A stretch of DNA of 38,981 bases from NBML01 sp029939535 (GCA_029939535.1 JAOZST010000011.1:1-38981), one strand, 5' to 3'; positions 17,901 through 24,434 are shown, counted from the first letter of the stretch. Made by a program: numbers and translations. Notes: generated by a model from the letters alone, not told the origin.

Positions 17901-19735
17901 AAGGCATCAAATCCTTGGAAAACGGGATTCAGGTCCAGGCCAATCTTGGAAAATGCATTCCAGGGGAATCTGGATTCACAACCCCTGGTACTTTAACCTC
18001 CCTTGATAAAAAAAAGAACAGCGTTAAACATGCCAGTTCCATTACTATACTCAAAAACAGCCTGCCCAAACCACCGGTATTATCCAAGGCGGCATTCATG
18101 GATCTGCGCCCCTATAGCCTGTCAGTTGAACAGGCTTATGAAAATGTCCTGTTTCACGGGAAGGCTCTCCAATGCATCACTGCTATCAATGGAGTGTCTG
18201 CCAAGGGAATTGAGGTGATAACCAAACTTGCCCCCAGACCGGAACAATGGTTTAAGCAGCCCCATGGTAAAAAATGGGTTATTGATCCCATGATGCTGGA
18301 TGCTGCATTCCAGGCAGCCATATTATGGTCCCATGAAACAAAAAAACAGGTTTGCCTGCCCAGTTATATGGCCAACCTCCGCCTCTATGTATCCCATGAA
18401 GAGCTCAAGGAAGAAGTTAAAATACTTTTTACAGTTAATGAAGAAACCCAGCATAAGATCAAAGGATATTTCACTTTTCTCAATGAAGCACAGACCGTGG
18501 TGGCCAGTATCACTGGATTTGAAGCCATTGTGGACCCCTCTTTAAAAGAAAAATTCAAAAGCACCCCCCTTTTTTCAAGGGAAAACATTCTGGCCTTTGC
18601 CCAGGGAAGTCCCTCCGAGGCCTTTGGAGACAAATATAAGATTTTTGACCACAAAAGAGAAATTGCAAGGCTGCCACGGCCACCCTATTTTTTCATGGAC
18701 AGGGTACTGAAAGCAGATCATCCCCAATGGAAAATGCAACCTGGAGGATGGATAGAAACCCAGTATGATATTCCAGAAGATGCCTGGTATTTTACTGCAA
18801 ACAAGGCCCAAACCATGCCTTTTTCTATCCTTCTTGAAATCGCACTTCAACCCTGTGGATGGCTTGCAGCCTATGCCGGTTCAGCCCTGCAGAGTGATGA
18901 CAGGCTTCATTTCAGAAACCTGGGTGGAAAAGCCAGCATACTCCAAACCATTGGAAAGGATTCAGGAACTCTTACCATTAGAAGCCGGATGACCGATGTA
19001 TCCCAGGCAGGCGGCATGATTATTCAGGACTTTGAAATGGAAGTTATAAATCATGGCAAACCTGTTTATACTGGTATAACCAATTTTGGATTTTTTACAA
19101 AAGAGGCGCTTTCCACTCAAATTGGCATTCGAAATAGCCAGCTGAAAAATGATGTTCCTTTGGAAACTGAATTTCCCCCTTATATTTTTGCAGATTCTGC
19201 ACCAAATACGCCTGATGATAAAAATATCAGCGATGGTTCAGGTATGCCCTCCAATGCCCTGAGAATGATAGACAGTATTGAAATGATGGATTATGATGCA
19301 GGGCTTTACAAGAAAGGGTATATTAAAGCAGCTAAAAAGGTAAATCCAAAAGAATGGTTCTTTGATGCACACTTTTACCAGGATCCGGTTTGTCCGGGAT
19401 CATTGGGAATAGAATCTTTTTTACAAATGCTCAGGTTTTTTCTTTTAAAAAAGTTCAATATACACACAAATGAATATGAGGTACAGATAACACCCAATCA
19501 CACCCATGAATGGACATACAGGGGCCAGATTACTCCGGCAAATAAAAATATAGAAATTCACGCCCATATCAAGGAGATTTCAGACGCTTCAAATAAATAC
19601 ACCGTCACAGCAGATGGCGCTCTGACCATAGACGATATCTGCATTTATGAAATGAAAGATTTCAATGTGGAATTCATCCCGTTAACCCAGGCCGTTGACA
19701 AACAACTACTGGACAAAATCCCGGAAAAAAAATAA
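11939..19735 (+). CDS. Multidomain PUFA/secondary-lipid synthase: KS-AT-ACP-ACP-KR-DH-DH-DH
   Basis: This giant iterative polyketide/fatty-acid synthase has about 2600 residues (numbered here from the GTG at 11930). The ketosynthase has C222 (DAACASS), H357 (HGTGT) and H408 (GHTKAAAG). The acyltransferase runs from about 620 (FPGQGSQYTGM), with S725 in GHSFGELSA. Two acyl carrier domains have phosphopantetheine serines S1249 and S1354 in ESDLGIDSI. The ketoreductase has VVVITGGAKGVTAE near 1648 and Y1840. A PKS-type dehydratase has H1951 and D2124. Two FabA-like hot-dog domains (from about 2242 and 2444) end the protein, the second with H2481 in DAHFYQDPVCPGSLG. It resembles PfaA fused to the dehydratase end of PfaC. 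There is no chain-length factor, PfaB acyltransferase or phosphopantetheinyl transferase in the window. ATG 11939 and GTG 11930 are both possible starts. Product unknown. Confidence 0.92.
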   Translation: MKEIDKKEIDKKSSTNAVAIIGIGCIFPKSSNLKEYWHLLFNGVDAIDDIPHGTHWKLKDYFDKDPATPDHTYCTRGGFIPARAFDPLRYGIPPKNLEATDTSQLLGLEVARMALEDAGYPINHSYLQEKKVNVILGVTGTQELALPLGARLGHPIWKKALEDSGINPDKKEEIIHRIQNSYVQWQENSFPGLLGNVVAGRIANRLNLSGTNAVTDAACASSLVAVHTAVMELLAHKCDMSITGGVDTLNDIFMHMCFSKTGVLSQTSDAKPFSKDADGTVLGEGVGMLVLKRLKDAQQDNDKIYAVIKGVGTSSDGKTSAIYAPEKKGQIKALKEAYDQAGIAPSTVELVEAHGTGTRVGDKVEFTALKECFDNVNLEESSKIKISTANQNTTAIGSVKSMIGHTKAAAGAAGIIKTALALYHKVIPPTLKADIPDPELDINNSAFYLNSQTKPWIPKPDANHPRRSGISAFGFGGSNFHVVLEEYDHVKSHVSWDGSVQILAFSSNKKDQLIQQVNAFKEQIHSYIDPNSYTNSGPDSGPDSDPNFDEEEKNQAIAWQAFESRQQFSNEDKFRLLIVIKKDDDIPGLIKKALLAVTHEESSIGPVFFSKGKPTGKLGFIFPGQGSQYTGMAKDLTSVFPEAMEALSLAQTCFKKEAKNEPYKCLTDYIFPPPKHLQSKILSEEELRQTEVVQPALGAISLAMIDILKRFKVSPQMTCGHSFGELSALHAAEWLDRKTFLNLAIARGKYMAAAGKTYKDSGSMLAVQAPLKEIETLIMDEKLDLVLANRNSSSQGVLSGSTLEIDKAKALCKQKKLRAVKLPVAAAFHSRLVKDAAIPFREYISDKSFTPSGIDVLSNTKGLLYPVDHDSIGQILGDQLMFPVDFIADIEQMHKNGISTFVEVGPKTVLTGLVKSILKEKNINALSMDASAGKKSGIEDLALALCAIAAKGFFVDLKQWEEPVKQPQKKKIKVMLSGANIKPARIQDIPPRPITLVQKENINALKENIKTNTRIEKPMVEEKFSQPDRSSSQGSNMTLPHPSQQNKTASTAPLNGAMHLVHKGLEAMQQLQAQTARAHEKFLDTQAQASKTLANMMGQTREFTSMAPVSTSPGSNGSDGIYSSPAAFAAPVSEPAPQTFVPDQNHPNDEFQTCDTLEKIQPEKIQPEKIKLVKTQSPGNVIPLEKTNPTPEIHAQIRPEVSKGIESDLALPVKDILFKIVSQLTGFPVEMLEPDMEIESDLGIDSIKKVEIISELEKQIPEGQNLDSDHMGSVQTLNDICLAIGVEMPAPEEVTTPSQVSPVPAANLSDGNDDSDKILNILKNTISELTGFPVEMLEPDMNLESDLGIDSIKRVEILSKLEQEMDENNIISSDDMADLKTIQDIVQFLNPENQNASMDTAQKKTSVTTGDENLTHLKAEPLQNVIVRQEITLKEFPTNQIRFYNGAKIDLPPKKKVYLTRDNSKIAVHLQKGFEKQGIPAELIDISQGEIPDLPDAAGIVIIPDSFKNPDSQTAKKFLKNAFSLSQKNAPHLISAASEKGAFLATISFFGGGFGFSSPLFSSNPVYGGLAGLAKTADLEWKSVLCKALDMPDSVEKCIENTEAAVPLMMTHGNVEMGLDGDSCNIPTLETRQIQEGIVNLGKDDVVVITGGAKGVTAECAVQIARAYSPRIILLGRSPASFPEPDWIQDITDPSGMKKQILAHGFKDQKPKPADIEKQYQAFISNREIQSNIDRIRACGSPVKYISADIRDTKEIKRIFKEIRKEFSGISAVIHGAGVLEDKLIIDKRSDQFNRVFDTKVEGLDVLLASTKDDPVKYFVSFSSIAARTGNTGQCDYAMANEILNKTAQKLAKEKPNCRFLSINWGPWDGGMVDDGLKREFLKKGIDLIPLEQGALQLIKEMGNQDTKTIEVVISADTAQDKPVKEPVLTMVLKQFFGQEASPIVESHKIAQEPVVPFALQVELLAHAAEKNNPGLIFAGMDDMRLLKGIKSLENGIQVQANLGKCIPGESGFTTPGTLTSLDKKKNSVKHASSITILKNSLPKPPVLSKAAFMDLRPYSLSVEQAYENVLFHGKALQCITAINGVSAKGIEVITKLAPRPEQWFKQPHGKKWVIDPMMLDAAFQAAILWSHETKKQVCLPSYMANLRLYVSHEELKEEVKILFTVNEETQHKIKGYFTFLNEAQTVVASITGFEAIVDPSLKEKFKSTPLFSRENILAFAQGSPSEAFGDKYKIFDHKREIARLPRPPYFFMDRVLKADHPQWKMQPGGWIETQYDIPEDAWYFTANKAQTMPFSILLEIALQPCGWLAAYAGSALQSDDRLHFRNLGGKASILQTIGKDSGTLTIRSRMTDVSQAGGMIIQDFEMEVINHGKPVYTGITNFGFFTKEALSTQIGIRNSQLKNDVPLETEFPPYIFADSAPNTPDDKNISDGSGMPSNALRMIDSIEMMDYDAGLYKKGYIKAAKKVNPKEWFFDAHFYQDPVCPGSLGIESFLQMLRFFLLKKFNIHTNEYEVQITPNHTHEWTYRGQITPANKNIEIHAHIKEISDASNKYTVTADGALTIDDICIYEMKDFNVEFIPLTQAVDKQLLDKIPEKK
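11942..11971 (+). repeat. 15-bp tandem repeat, 2 copies, at the synthase start
   Basis: Units aaagaaatagataag (11942-11956) and aaagaaatagataaa (11957-11971) directly follow the ATG at 11939 and encode KEIDK twice. The arrangement parallels the MQHKI duplication at the mqnA start. Confidence 0.88.
13541..13576 (+). repeat. 12-bp tandem repeat, 3 copies, in the KS-AT linker
   Basis: Units aattctggtccc, gattctggtccc and gattctgatccc encode NSGP, DSGP, DSDP between the ketosynthase and acyltransferase domains. The period is four codons rather than five. Confidence 0.8.
15410..15454 (+). repeat. 15-bp tandem repeat, 3 copies, in the linker before the ACP domains
   Basis: Units lie at 15410-15424 (gaaaaaattcaaccg), 15425-15439 (gaaaagattcaaccg) and 15440-15454 (gaaaaaatcaaattg), encoding EKIQP, EKIQP, EKIKL in the long linker between the acyltransferase and the first ACP. 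Confidence 0.88.
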
Positions 19736-19737
19736 AC

Positions 19738-19762
19738 GCTGATAAATTAGAAATTTTTCAGC
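19738..19762. terminator. Possible bidirectional terminator between convergent genes
   Basis: GCTGA (19738-19742) pairs with TCAGC (19758-19762), with further imperfect AT pairing inside (taaatt with aattt). It sits exactly where the plus-strand synthase and the minus-strand epimerase meet. The stem is weak in GC, so confidence is low. Confidence 0.3.
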
Positions 19763-20765
19763 CATAATATGACCTATACCACTCCACAAATTTATGGATA
19801 CCCTGGTTCACGGATGTGGATGGCTTGAACCCTGTGTCTGCGATAAGATCATTGACATCTGCATAGGTTGCTGGGACATCCCCGGGCTGCAGTGGCAGAT
19901 AATCAATTATAGCTTTTTTTCCAATAGCCGTTTCAATGGCCCGGACAAACTCCATAAGCTCCACGGGCTGATTGTTCCCGATATTATACAATTTATAGGG
20001 AACACGGGAGGAAGAAGGATTTGGGGAATCTGAAGACCAGTCAGGGTTTGGCTGGGGAATCTGTTTCATCACCTGGATCACCCCTTCCACAATATCATCA
20101 ATATAGGTAAAATCCCTCTGCATATCCCCATTGTTAAATACCTGGATGGGCTTGTCTGCAAGAATGGCTTTGGTAAACAGGAAAAGCGCCATGTCAGGCC
20201 TTCCCCAGGGACCGTATACCGTAAAAAACCGCAGTCCGGTTGTGGGAAGATTATACAGATAGCTGTAGGTGTGGGCCATGAGTTCATTGGCTTTTTTGGA
20301 GGCTGCATAGAGACTGATGGGGTGGTCCACATTGTGGTGCACGGAAAAAGGCATACTGGTGTTGAGGCCATACACGGAACTGGAGGAGGCGTACACCAGG
20401 TGTTTTACTTTGGAATGGCGGCAGCCTTCCAGGATATTTCCAAACCCCACAAGGTTGGAATCCACATAGGAAGCTGGATTGTCAATGCTGTAGCGGACAC
20501 CTGCCTGGGCCGCCAGATTGACCACGCAGTCAAAGGCGTTTACATCAAACAGGTCTTTCATGGCTTTTCTGTCCGCCATATCCATAAAAAGAAAATCAAA
20601 ACGGTTCTCTGGCTTGTCCAGCAAGGCCAGTCTGGTTTTTTTTAAATTCACATCATAATAATCATTTAAATTATCAATACCAATGACTCCATGGCCCTCT
20701 TCCAGGAGACGTGCTGTGAGGCTGTATCCAATGAAGCCTGCTACTCCGGTGACAAGAACTTTCAT
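19758..20765 (-). CDS. NAD-dependent UDP-sugar epimerase (UDP-glucuronate 4-epimerase-like)
   Basis: This extended short-chain dehydrogenase has the NAD-binding GVAGFIG at residues 7-13, the following IDNLNDYYDVNLKKTRL typical of UDP-glucuronate 4-epimerases, NLAAQAGVRYS, and the catalytic Y153 and K157 in SLYAASKKANE. The 335-residue length is normal. The likely role is interconversion of UDP-glucuronate and UDP-galacturonate for surface polysaccharide; the exact substrate is inferred. Starting at the ATG at 20765 is preferred because AAGGA precedes it by 6 nt; the frame itself is open to 20789. It lies 24 nt downstream of the CPBP protease gene and is probably co-transcribed with it. A short Ser/Pro-rich insertion (DWSSDSPNPSSS) interrupts the C-terminal domain. 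Confidence 0.9.
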   Translation of the reverse strand: MKVLVTGVAGFIGYSLTARLLEEGHGVIGIDNLNDYYDVNLKKTRLALLDKPENRFDFLFMDMADRKAMKDLFDVNAFDCVVNLAAQAGVRYSIDNPASYVDSNLVGFGNILEGCRHSKVKHLVYASSSSVYGLNTSMPFSVHHNVDHPISLYAASKKANELMAHTYSYLYNLPTTGLRFFTVYGPWGRPDMALFLFTKAILADKPIQVFNNGDMQRDFTYIDDIVEGVIQVMKQIPQPNPDWSSDSPNPSSSRVPYKLYNIGNNQPVELMEFVRAIETAIGKKAIIDYLPLQPGDVPATYADVNDLIADTGFKPSTSVNQGIHKFVEWYRSYYG

Positions 20766-20789
20766 AATTTTCCTTTTTAGTAAATCCAT

Positions 20790-21518
20790 TTACCACAATT
20801 CCCAATGACCTGTAAAATAAACATACAAAGCCAAAGTGAAATTAGTGGTTCCATGGGCGATTATACAGGTCAGCAGATCTTTTCTCATGATCCATAAAAT
20901 GGACATTAAAATTCCATAGGCAATGGATGCCGGCCATTCCGGAATGGTGTGGCCAAGGGCAAAAACAATGCTTGAAACAAGGACTGCCCAGATAGTCCAG
21001 GCGCCTGGTTTAACCTCTGCAATGTTTGATTCATCAAGGGCATTTAAAAGTGAGCCTTTGAGTTTATTCTTTCTGGCCCTATCTTTTCTGGTCTGGTCCC
21101 ATTGCAGGGCAAGCCTGAATACATACCCCCGCATTGCAATCTCCTCAAAAACTGGGACAACAAGGGAAGCAGATACAAGCCTCAGATAAAAACCTGAATT
21201 GGACCAGGCAATTGTGTCGGGTTCTGTAAATGGGGAATAAAAAAGAATCCACAGACCCAGGCCCAGCAGACCTCCAGCCATGCCCCAGAGAATGGATATC
21301 ACTGGTTTATTCGGGCCGGTCAGGGGCACATACCAGCGCCAGGCCCAGTAAAGAAGGGCCGGAACTACCAGGAGCCTGATGATATAGTTGATTTCAATGG
21401 GTATTATATTTTGAAGCAAGGAAGCAATACCGACGTAGGCAAGATAGGGCGCCAGGTATGGAAGCAGGAGGTCCCGGTTGATCAGTGTGGAGTTTTCAGC
21501 TTTTTCAGTGGTTTCCAT
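20790..21518 (-). CDS. CPBP-family intramembrane protease (CAAX-protease-related)
   Basis: This polytopic membrane protein has the CPBP/Abi catalytic motifs: EExxxRG in VPVFEEIAMRGYVF, FxxxH in VFALGHTIPEW, and HGTTN near the C-terminus. About seven hydrophobic segments are visible. The ATG at 21518 is preferred; the frame extends to a TTG at 21554 without support. The sequence resembles the CAAX-protease-related proteins that accompany exosortase/polysaccharide loci, and the adjacent sugar epimerase fits that, but no exosortase or PEP-CTERM protein is in the window. Its substrate is unknown. A TATAAT box lies upstream at 21611-21616 without a good -35. Confidence 0.85.
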   Translation of the reverse strand: METTEKAENSTLINRDLLLPYLAPYLAYVGIASLLQNIIPIEINYIIRLLVVPALLYWAWRWYVPLTGPNKPVISILWGMAGGLLGLGLWILFYSPFTEPDTIAWSNSGFYLRLVSASLVVPVFEEIAMRGYVFRLALQWDQTRKDRARKNKLKGSLLNALDESNIAEVKPGAWTIWAVLVSSIVFALGHTIPEWPASIAYGILMSILWIMRKDLLTCIIAHGTTNFTLALYVYFTGHWELW

Positions 21519-21548
21519 TTGCGCTCGGTTTTTAAAAATATTATTTTT

Positions 21549-21602
21549 GCACAAAGCCGCAAAGGCACAAAGGAATTTAGGTTCCTGGTGGCTTTGTGCC
21601 TT
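21549..21602. repeat. Compound inverted repeat upstream of the CPBP gene
   Basis: Two left arms can pair with the same right arm. GCACAAAGCC (21549-21558) is complementary to 21590-21599, and AAGGCACAAAG (21562-21572) is complementary to 21592-21602. The loop carries an extra GGAA/TTCC pair. It looks like a REP-type intergenic palindrome or an mRNA-leader hairpin. The remaining sequence of the 21519-21861 gene-free stretch shows nothing else I can support. Confidence 0.6.
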
Positions 21603-21861
21603 GGTGCAAGATTATATATATTTCTTTACCATGAACCTGATATCAAAACAATGGAGGATAAAAAATTATAATAGACTTCACCATGATGTCCAACATTCAC
21701 TAAAATTATTTCTTTGTCCATGACAACAAATTCAAGGGTAATACATATAGACTGGGAAAACTTACAAAGACAAACATCAAGGAAATAGATAGGCGATAAA
21801 ATGATGATTTCTATTCAATCTGGGTACATAAACGATGAAAAGGGATAAGGGAAACTAAACT

Positions 21862-22104
21862 TCAGGGCAGATCAGAATATATGGGTGAACTGCTCCATTT
21901 GCTGATTCTTTCCCAGCCGTAGCGATCTTCCCAGCCCCTTCGCCTGTCTTTTATGGTAACACGATTTTCCGCCCTGGGATATCCAGGGCCCATATCCAGG
22001 ATACGGCGGTCAACCGGTGATCTGCGGTCAATGGCACATCGTTTTGAATAAATACTTTTTACCTCAAACATTGGTTTTTCGTGGTGCTGTACTTGTTCTT
22101 TCAT
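21862..22104 (-). CDS. Small basic hypothetical protein (80 residues)
   Basis: This short hydrophilic, Arg-rich protein contains a DRRSPVDRRILDMGPGYP stretch and then DRRRGWEDRYGW. It has no membrane segment or cysteine pair and I recognise no domain. Evidence that it is real: an AAGGAC motif precedes the ATG, and a near-consensus sigma70 promoter lies about 115-140 nt upstream (22219-22246) on the same strand, with no other gene between. The repeated DRR motif and aromatic tail suggest a nucleic-acid or protein-binding peptide, but function is unknown. Confidence 0.65.
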   Translation of the reverse strand: MKEQVQHHEKPMFEVKSIYSKRCAIDRRSPVDRRILDMGPGYPRAENRVTIKDRRRGWEDRYGWERISKWSSSPIYSDLP

Positions 22105-22218
22105 AATACATTGTCCTTGTATGATATGGTTACTGGTTACTCATTTGAGGTGCGAAACAGCGGAACAGAATATTTATGAGCCTTAGAAATTCCAGATCAA
22201 AGGAAACTTAATACTAAT

Positions 22219-22246
22219 ATTATATAAAATTTATCAGAATTGTCAA
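22219..22246 (-). promoter_or_regulatory. Near-consensus sigma70 promoter for the 80-residue gene
   Basis: On the minus strand, perfect TTGACA (plus positions 22241-22246) and perfect TATAAT (22219-22224) are separated by 16 bp. Transcription would start near 22212, leaving an untranslated leader of about 105 nt before the ATG at 22104. Confidence 0.75.
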
Positions 22247-22270
22247 AATATTTTTTATAAATTTATACAT

Positions 22271-22669
22271 TTACGGAAAAATCAATTTATCCAGTATAAG
22301 ACCAAAAAACCAAGATTGTCCTGAAGACAGATCTCCATTCGGGTATGGAATAAAAATCCAGCCAAGGTGGGTTTCACAGCCATGGCAGATAACTATTTTC
22401 CAGTCATATCCCCTGAACCAGGTAAATTCAGAAGAGACTGGAGAGGCTGAGGCGCATCCCGGGGCAGAATCAAAGCATCCGATTTCAAAAACATGGCCAT
22501 GGGGGTTGGCAAAGGTATGGGAAAAGGATCCGTCTTTCTGTATCTGGCAGGAGGGCCGGGTAATCTGGAAATTGCAGTTCCGGCAGATTATGACGGGTTC
22601 TTCCAGGGAAGAGGTCTTGGTCTTTTCCCTTGATAAGACTTCTGAATCCTGTTTGGAAAAAATGTACAA
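22271..22669 (-). CDS. CULT-domain (cereblon-like) zinc protein
   Basis: The protein is a stand-alone bacterial CULT domain, the fold of the thalidomide-binding part of human cereblon. Zinc ligands are C29 and C32 (CRNC) with C95 and C98 (CHGC). Three tryptophans that would form the aromatic cage are W84, W90 and W104 (WFRGYDW and THLGW), with phenylalanine at 106. HTFANPHGHVFEIGCF and the closing WFFGLILDKL are also family features. The length of 132 residues fits bacterial single-domain versions. Bacterial members bind cyclic imides and uridine in vitro, but the physiological role is unknown. It starts at TTG (22669) with GGGAG 6 nt before it, and lies 10 nt after the EI24-family gene, so the two are probably an operon. 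Confidence 0.87.
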   Translation of the reverse strand: MYIFSKQDSEVLSREKTKTSSLEEPVIICRNCNFQITRPSCQIQKDGSFSHTFANPHGHVFEIGCFDSAPGCASASPVSSEFTWFRGYDWKIVICHGCETHLGWIFIPYPNGDLSSGQSWFFGLILDKLIFP

Positions 22670-22679
22670 CTCTATCTCC

Positions 22680-23432
22680 CTATTTTTTCAGATCTCGATC
22701 CAGGAAATACAGGGTTGCCCCCACCGGCGCAAAGGACAGGAAAAGGATATTCAGCCAGGGGATAAGGAATAGAAGCCCGAAACCAGCATGGAATAAAAGA
22801 TTCTGCTGTAAAAATCCAATGCGGTTCCTGAAGGGGAACATTCTCCGGGCCGGGACCAGGTCTGTATTGTCCCAGGCCAGAAAAATACAGGCGGTTATGG
22901 AGGAGAGAACAAAAACAATGGGGCTTATGGGGGTGAAAAGTCCTGCAAGCATTATGGCCAGGCTGATCAGGATCGGCAGAATTGCCCTGGGTATTTCCTG
23001 GCGGACCAGATAGACAAAGAGTCCAAGCCAGGAACCCTGGTCAACGGAAGCTTCTTGCCCTGTTATAATCCTTTCTGTGATTCTGGACATATAATCCATG
23101 ATAAACACACCAAAAAACAATTGGGCAATCAAATAGGACACAACCATGGCAATGGCGGCCAGGAAAATTGACAAAAGCCAGGAAGTAAGATTCCAGAGAT
23201 AAATAAGCCAGCCACTGTCAGGGGCCTTCCATATCAGGGCCAGAATTTCGTCATGCCAGTACAGGATTAATCCGGATAGAAAAAGGGTCAGGACAAAAAC
23301 AACAAAAAAACGCAGCAGCCCAAGCATTAAAAGGGAAGGAGTTCTCATTGCCAGGGAAACTCCTTTGATATTGTATCTGATACCTGAAAAAAATCCCAAT
23401 TTTTTATACCATCCTGTTTTTTTGTATTCCAT
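22680..23432 (-). CDS. EI24/CysZ-family integral membrane protein
   Basis: This 250-residue polytopic protein has an N-terminal amphipathic region, GIRYNIKGVSLAMRTPSLL, and several long hydrophobic segments. It matches the EI24/CysZ type, some members of which transport sulfate. The conserved PAR-like stretch DLVPARRMFPFRNR lies before the last helices, as in the family. Transport of sulfate is not established for this branch. It is divergent from the aminotransferase gene and upstream of the CULT gene (10-nt gap), suggesting co-expression of a membrane protein and a ligand-binding cytosolic protein. Confidence 0.8.
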   Translation of the reverse strand: MEYKKTGWYKKLGFFSGIRYNIKGVSLAMRTPSLLMLGLLRFFVVFVLTLFLSGLILYWHDEILALIWKAPDSGWLIYLWNLTSWLLSIFLAAIAMVVSYLIAQLFFGVFIMDYMSRITERIITGQEASVDQGSWLGLFVYLVRQEIPRAILPILISLAIMLAGLFTPISPIVFVLSSITACIFLAWDNTDLVPARRMFPFRNRIGFLQQNLLFHAGFGLLFLIPWLNILFLSFAPVGATLYFLDRDLKK

Positions 23433-23443
23433 TGAAGTTTCTT

Positions 23444-23479
23444 GTAAGATACTTACATATAGTATATTTTTTTACTATA
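23444..23479. promoter_or_regulatory. Two palindromes in the EI24/aminotransferase divergent region
   Basis: GTAAGATACTTAC (23444-23456) is a palindrome with 5-bp arms around ATA. TATAGTA (23458-23464) pairs with TACTATA (23473-23479). Both lie in the 83 nt between the divergent starts and could be operators or hairpins. Clear -35/-10 pairs are not seen. Confidence 0.35.
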
Positions 23480-23515
23480 GAAATATCCTTTTTTCAACTC
23501 AGGGAGTGTTTTTCC

Positions 23516-24373
23516 ATGAAAATATATTATGTTGACGGAGAGTTTGTTCCTTCTGACAAAGCAGTCATACCCGTTGAGGACCTGGCTGTTATACGAGGCT
23601 ATGGAGTGTGTGATATCATGCGGACCTACCAGGGGCGACCCTATTTCCTGGATGAGCATATGGATAGACTTGAGAACTCGGCCCGGAAGATTGGCCTGTC
23701 CCTACCCTGGACTTCCGTTGAAATCAAAGAGATTGTTCTTTCCACCCTGGACAAAAACCCTGGAATGGATGAAGCCAATATACGGATTGTGATAACGGGC
23801 GGGTCCAGTCCTGATTTTTTTTCACCCAATGGAAATCCCCGGCTCATTGTCATGGTAACCCCCATTCAAAAACTCCCGGGATTTTGGTATGCAAAGGGGA
23901 TAAAAGTCATCACCCATGCCCAGGAAAGGGCTGTTCCCGATGCAAAGGTAATCTCCTATATCCCGGCTGCCCTGACCCTGAAAAAAGCAAAAAAGCAGAA
24001 TGCTGTTGAAGCAATTTATGTAAACCAGAACAATGAGGCCCTGGAATGCACCACCAGCAATCTGTTTGCATTTTACGGCACCACCCTGGTCACCCCGGAT
24101 CAGGGCATTTTAAAGGGGATCACCCGGAAACTTATTCTCTCCCTGGGATCCAGGTTTTTTACAATTGAAAAAAGGGCCATCCCCCTTGAGGAACTTCTAC
24201 AGGCAGATGAGGTCTTTATCTCGGGCACCAATAAAGGGGTGGTCCCGGTGATTCAAATTGATGAAACCATGATTGCCGATGGAAAACCCGGAAGGAACAC
24301 CCAAACCATTATCCAGGCCCTGGATCAGCATTCAATGTACTTTATGAAAAAAAACAAGGAGATGAACACCTGA
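23516..24373 (+). CDS. Class IV PLP aminotransferase (branched-chain / D-amino acid type)
   Basis: This fold-type IV PLP enzyme has about 285 residues. It opens with MKIYYVDGEFVPSDKAVIPVEDLAVIRGYGVCDIM (residues 1-35), where family members place the dimer and substrate loop. The lysine in DAKVISYIPA (around residue 145) aligns with the PLP-binding lysine, and ECTTSNLFAF corresponds to the usual E-G-T-SNLF stretch with a cysteine replacing glycine. GILKGITRKLIL and EVFISGTNKGVVPV follow. Branched-chain aminotransferase, D-amino acid transaminase and aminodeoxychorismate lyase are all possible. The start at 23516 has AGGGAG about 9 nt upstream, which is better than the frame opening at 23432. 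Confidence 0.88.
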   Translation: MKIYYVDGEFVPSDKAVIPVEDLAVIRGYGVCDIMRTYQGRPYFLDEHMDRLENSARKIGLSLPWTSVEIKEIVLSTLDKNPGMDEANIRIVITGGSSPDFFSPNGNPRLIVMVTPIQKLPGFWYAKGIKVITHAQERAVPDAKVISYIPAALTLKKAKKQNAVEAIYVNQNNEALECTTSNLFAFYGTTLVTPDQGILKGITRKLILSLGSRFFTIEKRAIPLEELLQADEVFISGTNKGVVPVIQIDETMIADGKPGRNTQTIIQALDQHSMYFMKKNKEMNT

Positions 24374-24434
24374 TTTCTGGTCAAACGAAATAAAGCCCCG
24401 GACAAACTGATTCGTAATCTGATTATAATCCCGA

